From the NCBI GenBank assembly GCA_033063855.1, contig CP093830.1, forward strand, positions 12,338,854-12,402,853: a DNA stretch of 64,000 nt. The letters run 5' to 3'. Below are positions 1 to 11,849 of the stretch, piece after piece. Under the pieces are notes generated by a model. It was not told where the DNA came from and ran no database searches. It saw only the letters and a list, made by a program, of their open reading frames with translations. Within the stretch, counting starts at the first letter, position 1. Each line of letters begins with the position of its first letter. The translations under genes and the position numbers were made by a program. Origin of the DNA: Smittia aterrima (taxonomy: Eukaryota > Arthropoda > Insecta > Diptera > Chironomidae).

Positions 1-3000
1 CTCGTCGACATCATATTGTGGCAGAAGCTTCCACGCTTCAGTTGCCACCATTTTCAGAGCTTCGAGGATATATCCGACCTCAGCATCATTCATAAAGAAA
101 GGGAATGTGATTCGGATGAATCCCGGTCGAATGTTCTCAATTGCAATTGTTTCATCGCCCAACAGCTTTTCATACTCAACAGCCAAGTGACTGTTGATTC
201 CTAAAGTCGAGTCGAGTAGATTTTCAGCTGTAGCTTGAATTCCGAAAACATCGTTGAGAACTGCAACAACGAATCGATGATGAAGAAATGCGCCACGTGG
301 ATGACGAACGAGGAAGCACATCGTTGGAATACGTTTAGCAGTCATCGATGTTGGACCCAGCAACGTGATCTCAGGAATCGTTCGGATGTGTGAAAGCATT
401 TGCCTAATTTGAAAGACAAATGATTAAATGAAAACTCAAGTTGAGAACTAAAGTGAACTCACTTGCAGATTTTTTCATGTTTCGTCATGATGTGATTACC
501 AAGAGCTTCCTTCAACTGCATAACTAAACCACATCTGACAATATTGACAGTATCGACCAATTCATTTTGAATCGATGGACAGTTTTCGATCAACGATTTT
601 TTTATAATCAAGACTGATGGAGATTGAAGACCGCCAATCATTTTGTTGCAATTAAAGAAGAGAGCGTCTTTCGTAGCGCCTGGAAGAGCTGGATTTACGT
701 TCATTTGAACACTTGATGCTGAAGCAGAATAATCCCAAAGTGAGATCGCATTATACTGATGAAGGAGAATTGTCGTGGCCACATCGTCGGAGATGATTCC
801 AGAAAGTCTTGATATTCCTGAGAACAGAGCAACGAGTTTGCAGTTTGTCTCAGAATATTTATTCAATCGCTTCTCGAGATCTTGTAGATCTAAGAATCCA
901 TCGCGACTCTTATTGATTCTTTCGATTTGAACTCCAGCATCGATCCACGATCTGATGTTCTGAACTGGCTCATAATAACTAACGAACAGCACAACATTTG
1001 ATTTGGGAACGTTGTCGCCTACATTTGACGATGTTGATGATGTGTCACTTCCAATCGGATCCTTTGCTGCGTTGGAAATCTGATTTGTGAGTAGATGTGC
1101 TAGGCGATCCGATGGATTGTTACAGAAAATAATTTCATCTTCGTCTGATGAAGCATTGACAGCCAATTTAATGAGGTCTCTGCTCTCGTTGCTGTTGACA
1201 ATAAAATTAGCGATTAAAGTTTTATTTTCTTATATTGCGTTCAAAGACTTACTTGTAGAGAAGCGACTGCAAACCAGTCACAGCAGATGCGCACTCGACG
1301 TCACCGAATGCGGGAAGGACTTCTTTGTTGATGTAGTCTTCTAGAAACTGCAGTGATCGTCCTGATGATGTGTAATCTGCATAAACAACTGAAAGCAAAC
1401 AAACAAATGACTCATTAGCTGGAAACTTGATCGAAATATGACTCGTTATCGCTTTCGACCTTCATTCAGCCGGCTTCAAAAACATTGCTGCAATGAAGTG
1501 GGTCGAAAGATAGTGCAATGCGGAGACATTTCAACACCACGTGATAGTCTTAGAAATGTTGTTTTGATAACTAAGCAACCATCGGAAAATTCCATCGGAA
1601 AAAGTTTGACGCCTTAATCAAGAAAATCGCGAATAAATTTCAGATTCGCTGACTTTATTTGCAAAGCAACTCAAACAAAAAAAAATTATTGTGTTCTCTG
1701 CAACACGTGTGATGAGAATGTGATGAGTAAATATTTAAAGTCTTTGGTGTTTGATGAGCTTGTTTGAAAAGTGCACAGCTCAAATTGATTTTATGATGCA
1801 AAGTTTTCACTCCTGCAAGTCATGAGAAATAATCTCGGGAGCCCTCGCAGTGTGTGAACTCTGATCTTCTTCAAATTCTAGTGATGTTTGCGTCATGCTG
1901 ACGTCTTCTACGTGTGAACCAGAAATGTCAAAAATGCTTGAATAATTAAAAGAGAAACAGACTTTCAAGTTAGAGAGAAAACAATTGCTACTTAGTTGAT
2001 CATTTACGATTCGATGACCTCTTACAGAAGTGAGCTCAATTAGATGAATTGAGTCGTTTTCCTTTGAGACTTTTCCGACAAATTAATTCATGAATCAATT
2101 TATTGAAATTCGCGATTGAATTCATTTTACTAGCCGTGAATGGAAATGTTTCCTGAATTTCAATTCGAATTTCAAATAGTCGCGAGTCTTAGACACTGAC
2201 AGATGGCATTTCTTCTATTAATAAACCTTCTTCGGTGTGTTTTATATTGTTTTTCAGAGCCGTCAATTCAACTGAGACTCATCAATGCTTAAACTTTTAG
2301 AGTCGAAAGTTATTTTTAAAAGCATTTTGTGGAGATGAATGAGATTGTTTTGATCGCGATGGGAAAAACACGTTTTTCTGTCGTTGTTTTGGCAAGGAAC
2401 AGGAAGAATTGGCGATAACTGGCGTTATGGCTTGTTTAGCTTGCAAATGAAATTGTAAAATTCCTTCATATTTAAGCTTTTTCGTGACACAATATTAAAT
2501 AAGATTCGTTTTCATCGAACAGGGCGAATAATTTTTGGGCAACGTGCCAGAAGTAAGCGATGCCTCATGACTTCGACGATTTATTTTTGCATTTTTGTCG
2601 TCCATCACTGAAAGTTTTCGCTCGAAAACTTTATATTTCCTGTCACTTTAAACCTTTGTTTACGACGAGCAAGGAAATATCATGACACACCAAATTGCTT
2701 TTCGCAAATCAGCGAAATGTGAGTCAAATCGAATTTATTTTTGACGAAGCAATCTTAATTGAAACTCGATGACTTTTACGTGCCAGAGGACTGCGTATGT
2801 CAAATAACTTTCCTAAGAGCGAAATCAGAGGAAGATTTCCTGTCAGAATGCTCACACAAACTCACTGATTGGCTGCGTAACTAAAAAGACTCGCAACGTG
2901 AGAGCTTGACGTTTGATTGAAAGAAGAGAGACTTCGTTTTCTCGTCTTTAAATATAAACTTTGATCTAGCAGAGCTCACTGAACTCAATGCATGTCCACT

Positions 3001-6000
3001 CAACTCAATTACCGATCATGCGCTTATGCAAATTATAGTTAACAAGATCATAGATAAAAGCAATAGAATTGACTATTATCCAATTAAATAGTAAAAGTTT
3101 GCATCAGACACTGAGTCGCCGTGCATGACACTTTTTTCTTTCACAAACAACATTAACAACAAAACAAACGCAACTTAAAAATATCCACTCGAAGTGATCG
3201 TGTTTGAAAATCTGTTTTCCGCGAATTTCCCTTCATGTTTGAATTGGGTCAGTTGAGTTCGGATTTGTAGGTTTTATGTTGAGATCTTGGCAAATAAGAT
3301 TCATTGTGTCGCGATATTGAAATCAAGCGAGATTGTGTTTTTCCGAGATCTCGTCACTGACGTTCTGAGAAACGATTATTTCACGAACATTCATTATCAA
3401 CGTTTTTAAATTAAAAATTAATTGTCATGATGGGAAAAAAACAATCGCCACAAAGTCTGATCATGATGAAAATATTTTCGAAATTATATTTTGCTCGTGT
3501 TGATTGCGGAATAAAAATGAAGAGTGACTCAAAGTCGGAAAGCGATCGTCATATCTTAGAGAGTTACACAAGCCTAGTGACACTTGTGATTAGCTTTTCT
3601 AGGGCAAAGTTCACACTTTGTAAGTTACACGCGCAAGCGATTAGTAATAAAGCTCTGACATTTATGACACTTTCAGCTCTCGAGTTACTCGTTATATATT
3701 TCATCTTCTTATTCTCGTCTTACAATTCAAACTACGTCATTTGCCAGATGAACCGTTTCCATGTTAATTTGTTTGTTGAAATAATTCGAGACTTGTTAGT
3801 TAAAATCAACATCGCGAAATAAGAAGATTCGCAATAAATGATTCCAGTGAGATCCAGAAAAATCATGAATGAAAACTTTTTTTTTTCGCCGAAGCATCAA
3901 TTGCGCAAGTTTCTTGATTTTTTCTGACCTTCAGATGGAATGCAATCGAGAATGCACAATCTGACGTGACTGGCATGCAGATAAAGGTTTCCGTAATATT
4001 CAAGACGACACTTTGAGATTTCTAAGCGATCAGCGGCTTGGAACATTTCCAAAATTGTTTCGAAGCATTTCTAGCAAATGAGATTTTTTTAGCGCGTCGA
4101 GAAAACAAGATTTTCTGAATTTCATTCTGTGAATTTACACGTTTTTAATCAAGATTCAAAATAAAAATATCTACGTCGTATACAAAGTGTGAAAACTTGA
4201 AAATTTTCCACGTGAACGTGAGTAAAGCACTTCTAAAGTCGGTAGACGTGAAATTTATTAAACTCACAAGCTTCCGTTCATATTTGTCGACGCGGTGTTG
4301 CCAAAATTTCCTCTTCTCATCAACGCGATGGTAAAAATATATTCGAAGGCGTCAAAGACTGTAATTGAGCGACGAAAATATTTGCACGACACGAAGTGAA
4401 ATCAATCAATTGAATCAGCTACTAGCGAGCAATAAAACAGCAATTGAATTTCAAGCGACAGTCGAAAGATTTATCGCGTGGCAGAACCGAAACTTACATT
4501 TGACAAAAATAGAAAGAAGAAACATTTAATCGGCGACGAATTGCGAAAGGTCAGTGACATGCGAGAAAAACAAAACATTTGAATGATCGTCATAATCTTT
4601 TAAGGAACGACAAGCAAATCCTCTACAAACAAGCTCTAAAAGCAAAACATGTGTCGTGTGTTTGTGTTTGAAAGAAAGTAAGATGAAGCCGAAAACATTT
4701 TGCGGTCGCGAAACGCGAATTACTTCAAACAACATTCGTCGAATCCATTCTGTCAGTCAAGAAGAAAATTTCACTCGATACAGTTCTTGACATTTGCGAA
4801 AATAAAAAAAATGATTAATTTCACTTTAGTGAGTGCCGCTCTCAAAGTTAATCGATCTTTTGTTCAATGCTGAAGCAACAAAGAGTTTTAAAACCCGATT
4901 GGTTGAAGATCGTATGATCGCACGCAATTAGAGACGAAAAAAAAATCGCCAACGTGTCTGCCGTTGGTACTTGTTGTACGCAAAAATCTCAATAACAGTC
5001 AGAAACTAGGTCAGCAATAGCTCAAATTTACAAGCTTTGAAGACATTTAGTCAATTGTGTGAGTTTGTTTGCTGACAAGTTCTGATTCTGTAAGTTAACT
5101 TAAGCCTTCAAAAGTTTCAAAACTTCCTTTCCAAAACGCGTGTCATCAATTCAACTCAATTGGTTGAGCAAGCACGCTGCTCATTATTCCCCAATTGAAC
5201 CGAATAACATCCACAGCAACAAGCAAATATCTACATATCTCATTAGTAATTCCATCTTACTTATGAGAAACATAAAATTACAGAGCTCGAAAACTCGTTT
5301 CCATAACTTTGAAAGTCACAACGACAGAATGGCGGAGTCGAAGCCCGAGCAAAGGCGAGGAATCTGCATGTTGATAAATTGAAATATTATTCATCTTGAC
5401 ACCATCTTGACATCAGCGATGTGACATCGCGAGTCTGGAAAGTCGTTAAACTAAAGAATCACTCAGTGAACGCTCCTCCTTTTTGTACAAAAAGTAAAAT
5501 AATAAAAACATTGCAAAGAGAACAATGAAGAGAATTTTCAAGTGTTGAGTACTGTTCTCGTTCAGTGATCAGAGGTTGTAGGCGTTTTAGTGTTTATATT
5601 AAAGCTTACACGCGCCTCGATCAATTTACTTTACGATTTATAAATATTTATGAATTCTTCAATAATTCTCCAGGTCTCTCACACTTCCACAAACAAACAA
5701 ATCAGAGATTATTGGAGTTGAACTTGAAATTATTGCTTTTTCGTTCGTTTTATGAATCAACTGCCTAACAAGACAGTTTTCGTTTTTTCCGAGCTTGAGG
5801 TCATGTCTGCCGAAGGTTGTGCAACGGAAGGGGAAGTGCAATGAGGGGAGCTCTATGAATCAAGTAGCAAAATATAAGAAAGTGAGAAGTATAAATTAGA
5901 ATGCGACATCATTTACAACCTACACACTCAGTTACTCCCTTAACACACTAAACGCTATCAATTACCAAGCCTGCAAATTGCTCTTAATTGAGGGAACATT

Positions 6001-7480
6001 TACAATTCCAAGTTATCAGCTGGAAATTGCACTTGCTTACAATTAAATCTCGATATTCGACAGTTATTGACGTGAATACTTTCACGCTTATTACAGTTTG
6101 AAAATGTTGGCCTTGACGACGAGATGCTTACGTAATTTCGCTTTTGTTTATGGCTCAAAAGTAACGAACACACAATGCAATCTTTCTTTGTGGCTTACAA
6201 ACAAGTTAGAACGAATTTGCGCAAAACAATTTAATGGCTTTTGTGCATTTATAAACCGGCCACAAGTTTTATTGCTCGTTCAGTAAATTTCCCACTATTC
6301 AACGACGGAAAGCGCTTCACTTTGATCAATAAATTTTCAGAGCTATTAGCGTTCTTCTGAGGGAAGAGAGCAGTCTAAGAACGTGATTTTACGACTTTAA
6401 TTATTGAACTGTTTTGACTGAGACTCGTTTACATTTTCCTCACGTTGAAGATTCGGTTAAGGTCAGCGGAAAATTTCGGAGAAAAATAGAAGAGTTAGCG
6501 TAAAGATTTAAACCAATTCATTCGTTACTTAATATAAATTAATTTATTCAACGAAGAGTCAGTATCGGAAAATTCCACTGCTCGTTCGATCTTTTTATGA
6601 GTTTGTTATCAGTTTCTGAACTTTCATTCGCTGTGAAGTCATGGACCGAGTAGCGATGAGCAATTATGTAAATTGATGTTGTGAAATGAATTGAAATGAG
6701 ATTCCGACAATGCAATTAATCGAATTAGCAATTCGCCCTTCGATGTCAAATGATAATTCCGGTGTGGGTTTGAAGGGAAATGATTCATCGACTTAGGAAA
6801 TGAGGCATCGAAATAGACGGGCATCGCTTTCAATCACGCAGAAATTCAAGTTGATTAAGTTAAAGACGTCGTTACTTGCACGAAAGTCTCAAGATGCAAC
6901 GGAAACTCGTCTCGGCTGACGGCAAGAAAAAATTTCCTTTCACTTCACTAGAATTTCTAAGTGGAACGTCAAGTATTCCCCGATGCACCGTTTATGGTCA
7001 ATTAAAATATTTTCTCATGTGAGAGTCCTCTCTGCAGATAGAATATGAAGTTACGCAACACTTGCAGTCGAATATTTGACTTCTAAATTGTAAATACTGT
7101 TATCAGTCATTAATACGTGAAAAATAATAAATTAATTAACTGCGATTGTTTTATTTTCTTTCAATACCGCACCCAGCTGATAAAACTATTTTTGCAAAGT
7201 GATAAGAATCTTATCTCTGTAGGTACAGTAGACGTTTAGCGAAATTCGAGACTTTAAGACTTTGCTTACCTTTGCGGCGGCCATACGGGCCAAGGAATAA
7301 AACTCCTTTGCCAATGACGTTATCGTCAATAAATTTGAAGATCTTTTGCGTGTCTTCTGGCTTTTGCGGCACCAGCGGCTTTCTTAAACGAGGCGCTCGC
7401 GGAAAAATGAAATCATCTTGACTCAAAGACAACGATTTTGTGCGACTTGCTTTCCTCAATGCACTCATCGTCGACAACAA
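1..7480 (-). CDS. Class-V aminotransferase-like PLP protein (partial, runs off left edge)
   Basis: Exons read as 7480-7270, 1388-1253, 1191-463 and 403 to the window edge; phases agree (493 codons so far, 3' end missing). The protein reads through GPYGRRK-VVYADYTSSGRSL-FLEDYI, the usual start of the class-V aminotransferase / cysteine-desulfurase fold. It then has an Asp in LWDYSAS (about residue 269), expected to face the PLP ring, and a Lys in NCNKMIGG (about 299) as the candidate Schiff-base lysine. The residue before that Lys is Asn, where His, Gln or Arg is usual in the family, so activity is uncertain. The substrate is unknown; molybdenum-cofactor-sulfurase-like and selenocysteine-lyase-like relatives are possible. 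The start is either Met1 or Met5 (MSALRK). The first intron is about 5.9 kb, very long for this window. A second copy of exon 1 lies at 11422-11212. Confidence 0.85.
1389..7269. other. Long first intron of the aminotransferase; no gene seen
   Basis: AT-rich sequence without a supportable exon. The open frames here (for example 3427-3822) have no recognisable motif or splice context. The only structure I can support is the diverged repeat at 3100-3330. Confidence 0.6.
3100..3330. repeat. Diverged direct repeat, copy A (intron 1 of the aminotransferase)
   Basis: Matches 8915-9155. Shared tracts start with the GTTTGCATCAGACACTGAG run, continue with a long match through the AAATATCCACTCGAAGTGAT area, and end near the TTCATTGTGT motif. 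Small insertions separate the blocks. A further short match (TCGCCACAAAGTCTGA) lies at 3447 and 9321. The order agrees with this being the left part of the same duplication that copied exon 1. Confidence 0.85.
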
Positions 7481-7840
7481 TGTAAAGAAACAACTTCGGA
7501 TTCACTTTCAGTCTTCTTCTCGATTTAAACACAGAAAGATTCTTGAATTGCAAAATATTTTCTCTTTGTTGCCACTTTTCACTTTCAATTCTTGTCCGAT
7601 TTTATTTTGTTTTCTCTTCTCAAAAGTTTTCTTCTCTAAATAAGTTTTCCAATCGATTTATTTCTTGATTTTCTTTTTAATTCAATTTATTCTCTCGCTA
7701 AATCTTCAATTCTTTGCAGACAGATCTGAACAGCTCGAGGTTCAGCGCGAGACTGAACAACTGAAAGCAAGTCGCGCAACTTTTCATACTCAGCGACACA
7801 ACAGAAATTAAGGAGAGCGGAGCAAAAAAATTGAGAGCAA
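7190..7840. repeat. Duplicated block, copy A (exon 1a and upstream leader)
   Basis: Nearly identical to 11140-11790, with scattered substitutions and small indels. The block covers the exon 1 donor, the 70-codon exon and about 350 nt upstream of it (5' direction on the minus strand). Weaker similarity continues on the left (shared CAGCTGATAA and AATTAATTAAC at 7129-7180). Similarity fades to the right of about 7840. Confidence 0.9.
7698..7787 (-). other. Short upstream ORF (29 residues) in the leader of exon 1a
   Basis: An ATG at 7787 opens a 29-codon frame (MKSCATCFQLF...) ending in TAG at 7698, about 220 nt before the main start at 7480. The equivalent frame in copy B (11730-11641) is intact, and the single base difference between the two is silent (TGC to TGT). 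If this is transcribed leader, it is a uORF that could modulate translation. With one difference only, selection cannot be inferred. Confidence 0.35.
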
Positions 7841-10800
7841 GAAACGAAAGTTCGCCAGTGCTTTGACATTTCTTGACTTTTCCGGCTTACAGGAAGAATG
7901 TTCTATTGAAAAATTGCTAATTTGATTCGACGAATTCTTTTCGACATATTTTTCAACATTTAATGAGCTGAGAGTAAAATATTTCTCTGGGAACGGATGA
8001 GTGTCTCTACTCAAGTTGCAGCTCGTGTCGCGTTAAATTCAAATATTTACACAATTTTCTGAGTTTTGTAAATATGGGAAAAGCTTAATTGATTTGCTTA
8101 AAGCTCCCACTTGCTCATTTTTTCTGTCAGATCAAAACTTATTTTGTAATTCAATAAGCATCGAGTTCTGTTATTCGAAACAGTCACAGATAGAAAGAAT
8201 TCTATTCATTCAATGGCCTTTAGACTCAATTAGCTGAATTAGCGAATCAAATTTTCTTTTGATCATGAGTGCTTTTCTCAATTTATTTTGTCGGCAATCG
8301 ATTGAGGTAAACTTTAAATCGAACTGCATCGATTTAATTGAGTGAGTGGAAATGCAATTGAAATGCTTTCCGCAAATCGAATTCATTAGTTGCTGTCGTT
8401 GTATCTTAATTTATTCATGTTTAAACAAAGCGTCGTGACGATTAAATTTTCTAAAGAAAAGTTATTTAACGTTTCGTGGGAACTCTTGAGACTACGCCAA
8501 CGATGATTTCACAGAATCAAAGTTTCTCAAGTCCGTTCATCATCGTTCGTAGAGAGATTGTCGCCGGAAAATTGACGAGGCGTATTTCAAAGAATTAAGA
8601 TGGACGTACGATCAGTAATTGACCTCTTTGTTTCAAGGATATTTACGAGAGAAAGATCGCGAAAGAAAATCTGCAAGCTTCTAATTTCAAAGCCTTGTTC
8701 AACGCTCCTCTTCAAATTCCTTTAAATTCGCCATTGACCCAAATGATTGACAGTTTGTTCAACTCATTTCAACTTCGTGTAGGTTATACATCAGAAATGT
8801 ATGTAATGGTTTTAATGATCGAAGCTTTAATAAGGTTATGCAAAAATTAGCGAGTAAATCGATAAACTTTTATTGAGCAAGCTCCACGTTGTTAAACGTA
8901 TAATTATTTTGTACGGTTTGCATCAGACACTGAGTCGCCGTGAGTTTTTCTCGTTAACAACAAAACAAACGCAACTTAAAAATATCCACTCGAAGTGATC
9001 GTGTTAGAAAATCTTTTTCCGCGAATTTCCCTTCACAAGTGAATTGGGTCAGTTCGCTTCAGTCGCGAGTGAATGTTGTCGTGGACTTGTAAGTTTTCAT
9101 GTGAAGATCAGTGATTCGAGTTTATGCTGAGCTCTTGGCACATGAAATTCATTGTGTTGGTCGAAAATTACACAAGAATTAAACGGAAAACTAAACGTTA
9201 ACAACTTCGTTGAGTGCAAGCGTGTCTCGTCATTGGACTCATGCAAAGCGTTTACATCGGCAATTAAACAAGCAGCTCATTATTATCATTCACAGAAGAA
9301 ATTAATTGCCATGAAGGAAAATCGCCACAAAGTCTGACAGAGATTGATATAAACGTTTAAAATGAAACTCGATCGTTCAAGATCACGAGAATTTACACAT
9401 TTTGAAATTGTTTTGAGTTTCTGATAAAGACTTTGCAAGTGCATGAAATGAAGGAAAATAATAAATCACTCGAAATAATCTAACAAAAACCTGATTGAAC
9501 TTTCACGACATTCAAACGTTCGCAAGAATCATTCCGAAGGTCGTTGATGTTAATTTGTTTTGTTGCGTCGCACGTGAGGCTTCGATTTGCAGAGATATTC
9601 CAAAGCGTCGCTCGATCATATGATTTGATAATCACGAATGTTTTATTGTTCTCTTTGTCAGATGATTCTTGGGAAATCCAAAGCCGTAAAAGGAATTCTC
9701 TTTGTGCAACAGCTCGACGACGACGTCATTGCGCAAGTTTTTCACTCTCTCCAAGGTCATTGAATGAGATTGCAATGGAACCGAATCGAATTAGAATGCA
9801 GTCGAGCTATTGAAAATGCAAAGCTTCGATAATCTTCTAAAACTTTAAACTTATGCTTCTCTCGACGTGTCTTGGAACCGTTCCAACGTCTCTGATAGCT
9901 TTTATCTTTTTAGAAACGTTTCAAGCAGATGTTGTTGGCAATGACTCGCTCTGACCTTCTTTGCATGAGATCCGTTGACTCACGTTGAAGCAAAACTGTC
10001 TAGAACGTAAACATTCCGAGTCTGAGGTATTGGTCAATTTAATTTTTGATTTCCGGATTTGTTTTCACAAAGATTTAATTTAGAAAAACTTTTCCCTTAA
10101 ATCTTGTTCCATTCAATTTGAAAATTTGTTCCGCAAAATGTTTCGCAACTTATCTCGCATGACATGAAAATTAATTTTAATGCAAATCGCGCAATTTGAT
10201 TTTCGCTTCAGATGCAACTCGCAATTTATTGTGAAAGGTCAGCGTCGCAAAGAAATTTCGTAAACACCTCGACAATTTCGAGTCGATACGAAAATATTTT
10301 CGTTAGCAAAACAATCAATAAGTTTGACACATTTTATTATTAAATCGACCATGATCAGCACCACTTGTGTTTACGTTTGAATGAACCAGAAGTTCAACAT
10401 TTTTTTGTGATGATGGTTCAAACTGTTCCACTAAACTGATATCTTGCGGTGTTTGATTAAAAAGAAAACTTTTGCCACGCTCGCGATTAAAAGAATGCTT
10501 TCTCGTAGACATAAAAGTCGAACAAAGTTTAAAACATCTTGCGTAGGAAAACGAAGACCTCGTCGACGCCGATGAGAGTCTGGTGCTTAAGTCGCGAAAA
10601 TAAAATCAAAATCGTGATAAAAGTAGGTCAAAATGAGCTGATTTGGGATGACAGGAACACCCATTCTCGGGTTTCATTAGAATCCACGAACTGCTCGTGT
10701 CGACCGTTATGTTTCGTCTTTGAATATATCAATCGTCATCGTCAGACACCTCGATTAGATTCATTGTGTAAAAATTGGTGTCGAGCTACGTAAACACATT

Positions 10801-11139
10801 TAATCCCATCGAAAACTATTTCAGGTGCGTTACACTGTCGTAAAAGTTGTTGACGCAATTTTTATTTATCTATAAAGCGGAGTCGTCGGAAAATTTTCAA
10901 TCTACATCTTATTTTCAAAGTGGAACATTTTATGACGAAAGAAAACTTTACTTTATCCATTCTAAGAAAGGCGAATAAAATTCTAATAAACTGACAACTT
11001 TGTGTCAACAGTCGCTGAAATGTCGAAGCTCTGTTATCAAACGTGTGAGCGAACCGAGAAATTAATTAACAACGAACGTTTTTTTTTTTGTTTTCTTTCA
11101 TCTCGTCGTCAGCTGATAAGGCTTTTCACTGTTTTGAAA
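7841..11139. other. Spacer between the two exon-1 copies; no gene seen
   Basis: It holds the second copy of the intronic repeat (8915-9155) and otherwise nothing I can interpret. If exon 1b is used, this stretch is intron of the aminotransferase gene. If exon 1a is used, its right part is upstream sequence. Confidence 0.5.
8915..9155. repeat. Diverged direct repeat, copy B
   Basis: Partner of 3100-3330. It lies to the left of exon 1b as copy A lies to the left of exon 1a. Spacing to the exon copy is about 2.1 kb here and about 3.9 kb for copy A, so large indels have accumulated between the two anchors. Confidence 0.85.
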
Positions 11140-11211
11140 AATTCTTATCTCTGAATAGCTTTGCTAAAAAGTCGAGACTCGAGACTATTGGTCTTTGATA
11201 AATTTACTCAC

Positions 11212-11422
11212 CTTTGCGGCGGCCATACGGGCCAAGGAATAAAACTCCTTTGCCAATGACGTTATCATCAATGAATTTGAAGATCTTTTGCGTGTCTTCT
11301 GGCTTTTGCGGCACCAGCGGCTTTCTTAAACGAGGCGCTCGCGGAAAAATGAAATCATCTTGACTCAAAGACAACGATTTTGTGCGACTTGCTTTCCTCA
11401 ATGCACTCATCGTCGACAACAA
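11212..11422 (-). CDS. Second copy of the aminotransferase first coding exon (exon 1b)
   Basis: This exon encodes the same 70 residues as 7480-7270 (MLSTMSALRK to GPYGRRK) with no amino-acid change and only a couple of silent changes. It ends in the same phase at a good donor (AAAG then GTGAGT), so it can splice to the exon at 1388-1253 exactly as exon 1a does. The flanking sequence is duplicated too. The exon could be an alternative first exon with its own promoter, giving the same protein, or a recent redundant copy. No other exons of the gene are repeated, so it is not a second whole gene. Confidence 0.8.
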
Positions 11423-11640
11423 TGTAAAGAAACAACTTCGGATTCACTTTCAGTCTTCTTCTCGATTTGAACACAGAAAGATTCTTGAATTGCAAAATAT
11501 TTTCTCTTTGTTGCCACTTTTCACTTTCAATTCTTGTTCGTTTTTTATTTTGTTTTCTCTTCTCAAAAGTTTTCTTCTCTAAATAAGTTTTCCAATCGAT
11601 TTATTTCTTGATTTTCTTTTTAATTCAATTTATTCTCTCG

Positions 11641-11730
11641 CTAAATCTTCAATTCTTTACAGACAGATCTGAACAGCTCGAGGTTCAGCGCGAGACTGAA
11701 CAACTGAAAGCAAGTCGCGCAACTTTTCAT
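11641..11730 (-). other. Short upstream ORF in the leader of exon 1b
   Basis: Counterpart of 7698-7787, with the same 29 residues. In the overlapping frame, which is open in copy A (ending IEDLARE), copy B has CAA changed to TAA, so that longer frame is not shared. Confidence 0.35.
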
Positions 11731-11849
11731 ACTCAGCGACACAACGAAAAGTTGAACAACAAAGAGCGGAGCTGAAAAAGAGAATGAACGCTTGAAGTAG
11801 ATAATTAGAAATTTCATTTTAGTTGATTTATTTCATAATCTTCATTAAT

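Larger units (their letters stand above)
11140..11790. repeat. Duplicated block, copy B (exon 1b and upstream leader)
   Basis: Partner of 7190-7840 in direct orientation. Copy B lies just downstream (minus-strand sense) of the unknown 630-residue gene, whose stop is at 11850. That adjacency suggests copy B marks the original right edge of the aminotransferase locus. Confidence 0.9.

Noticed and set aside
3427..3822. 131-codon plus-strand ORF
   Set aside because: Lies in the long intron next to the duplicated segment. No motif, no splice context, and the corresponding region of copy B (from 9311) does not keep the frame.
7687..7869. Minus-strand ORF ending IEDLARE as a separate terminal exon
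   Set aside because: It looked protein-like, but its duplicate at 11641-11770 carries a stop (CAA to TAA) and no convincing acceptor precedes it. It is better read as leader of the aminotransferase.
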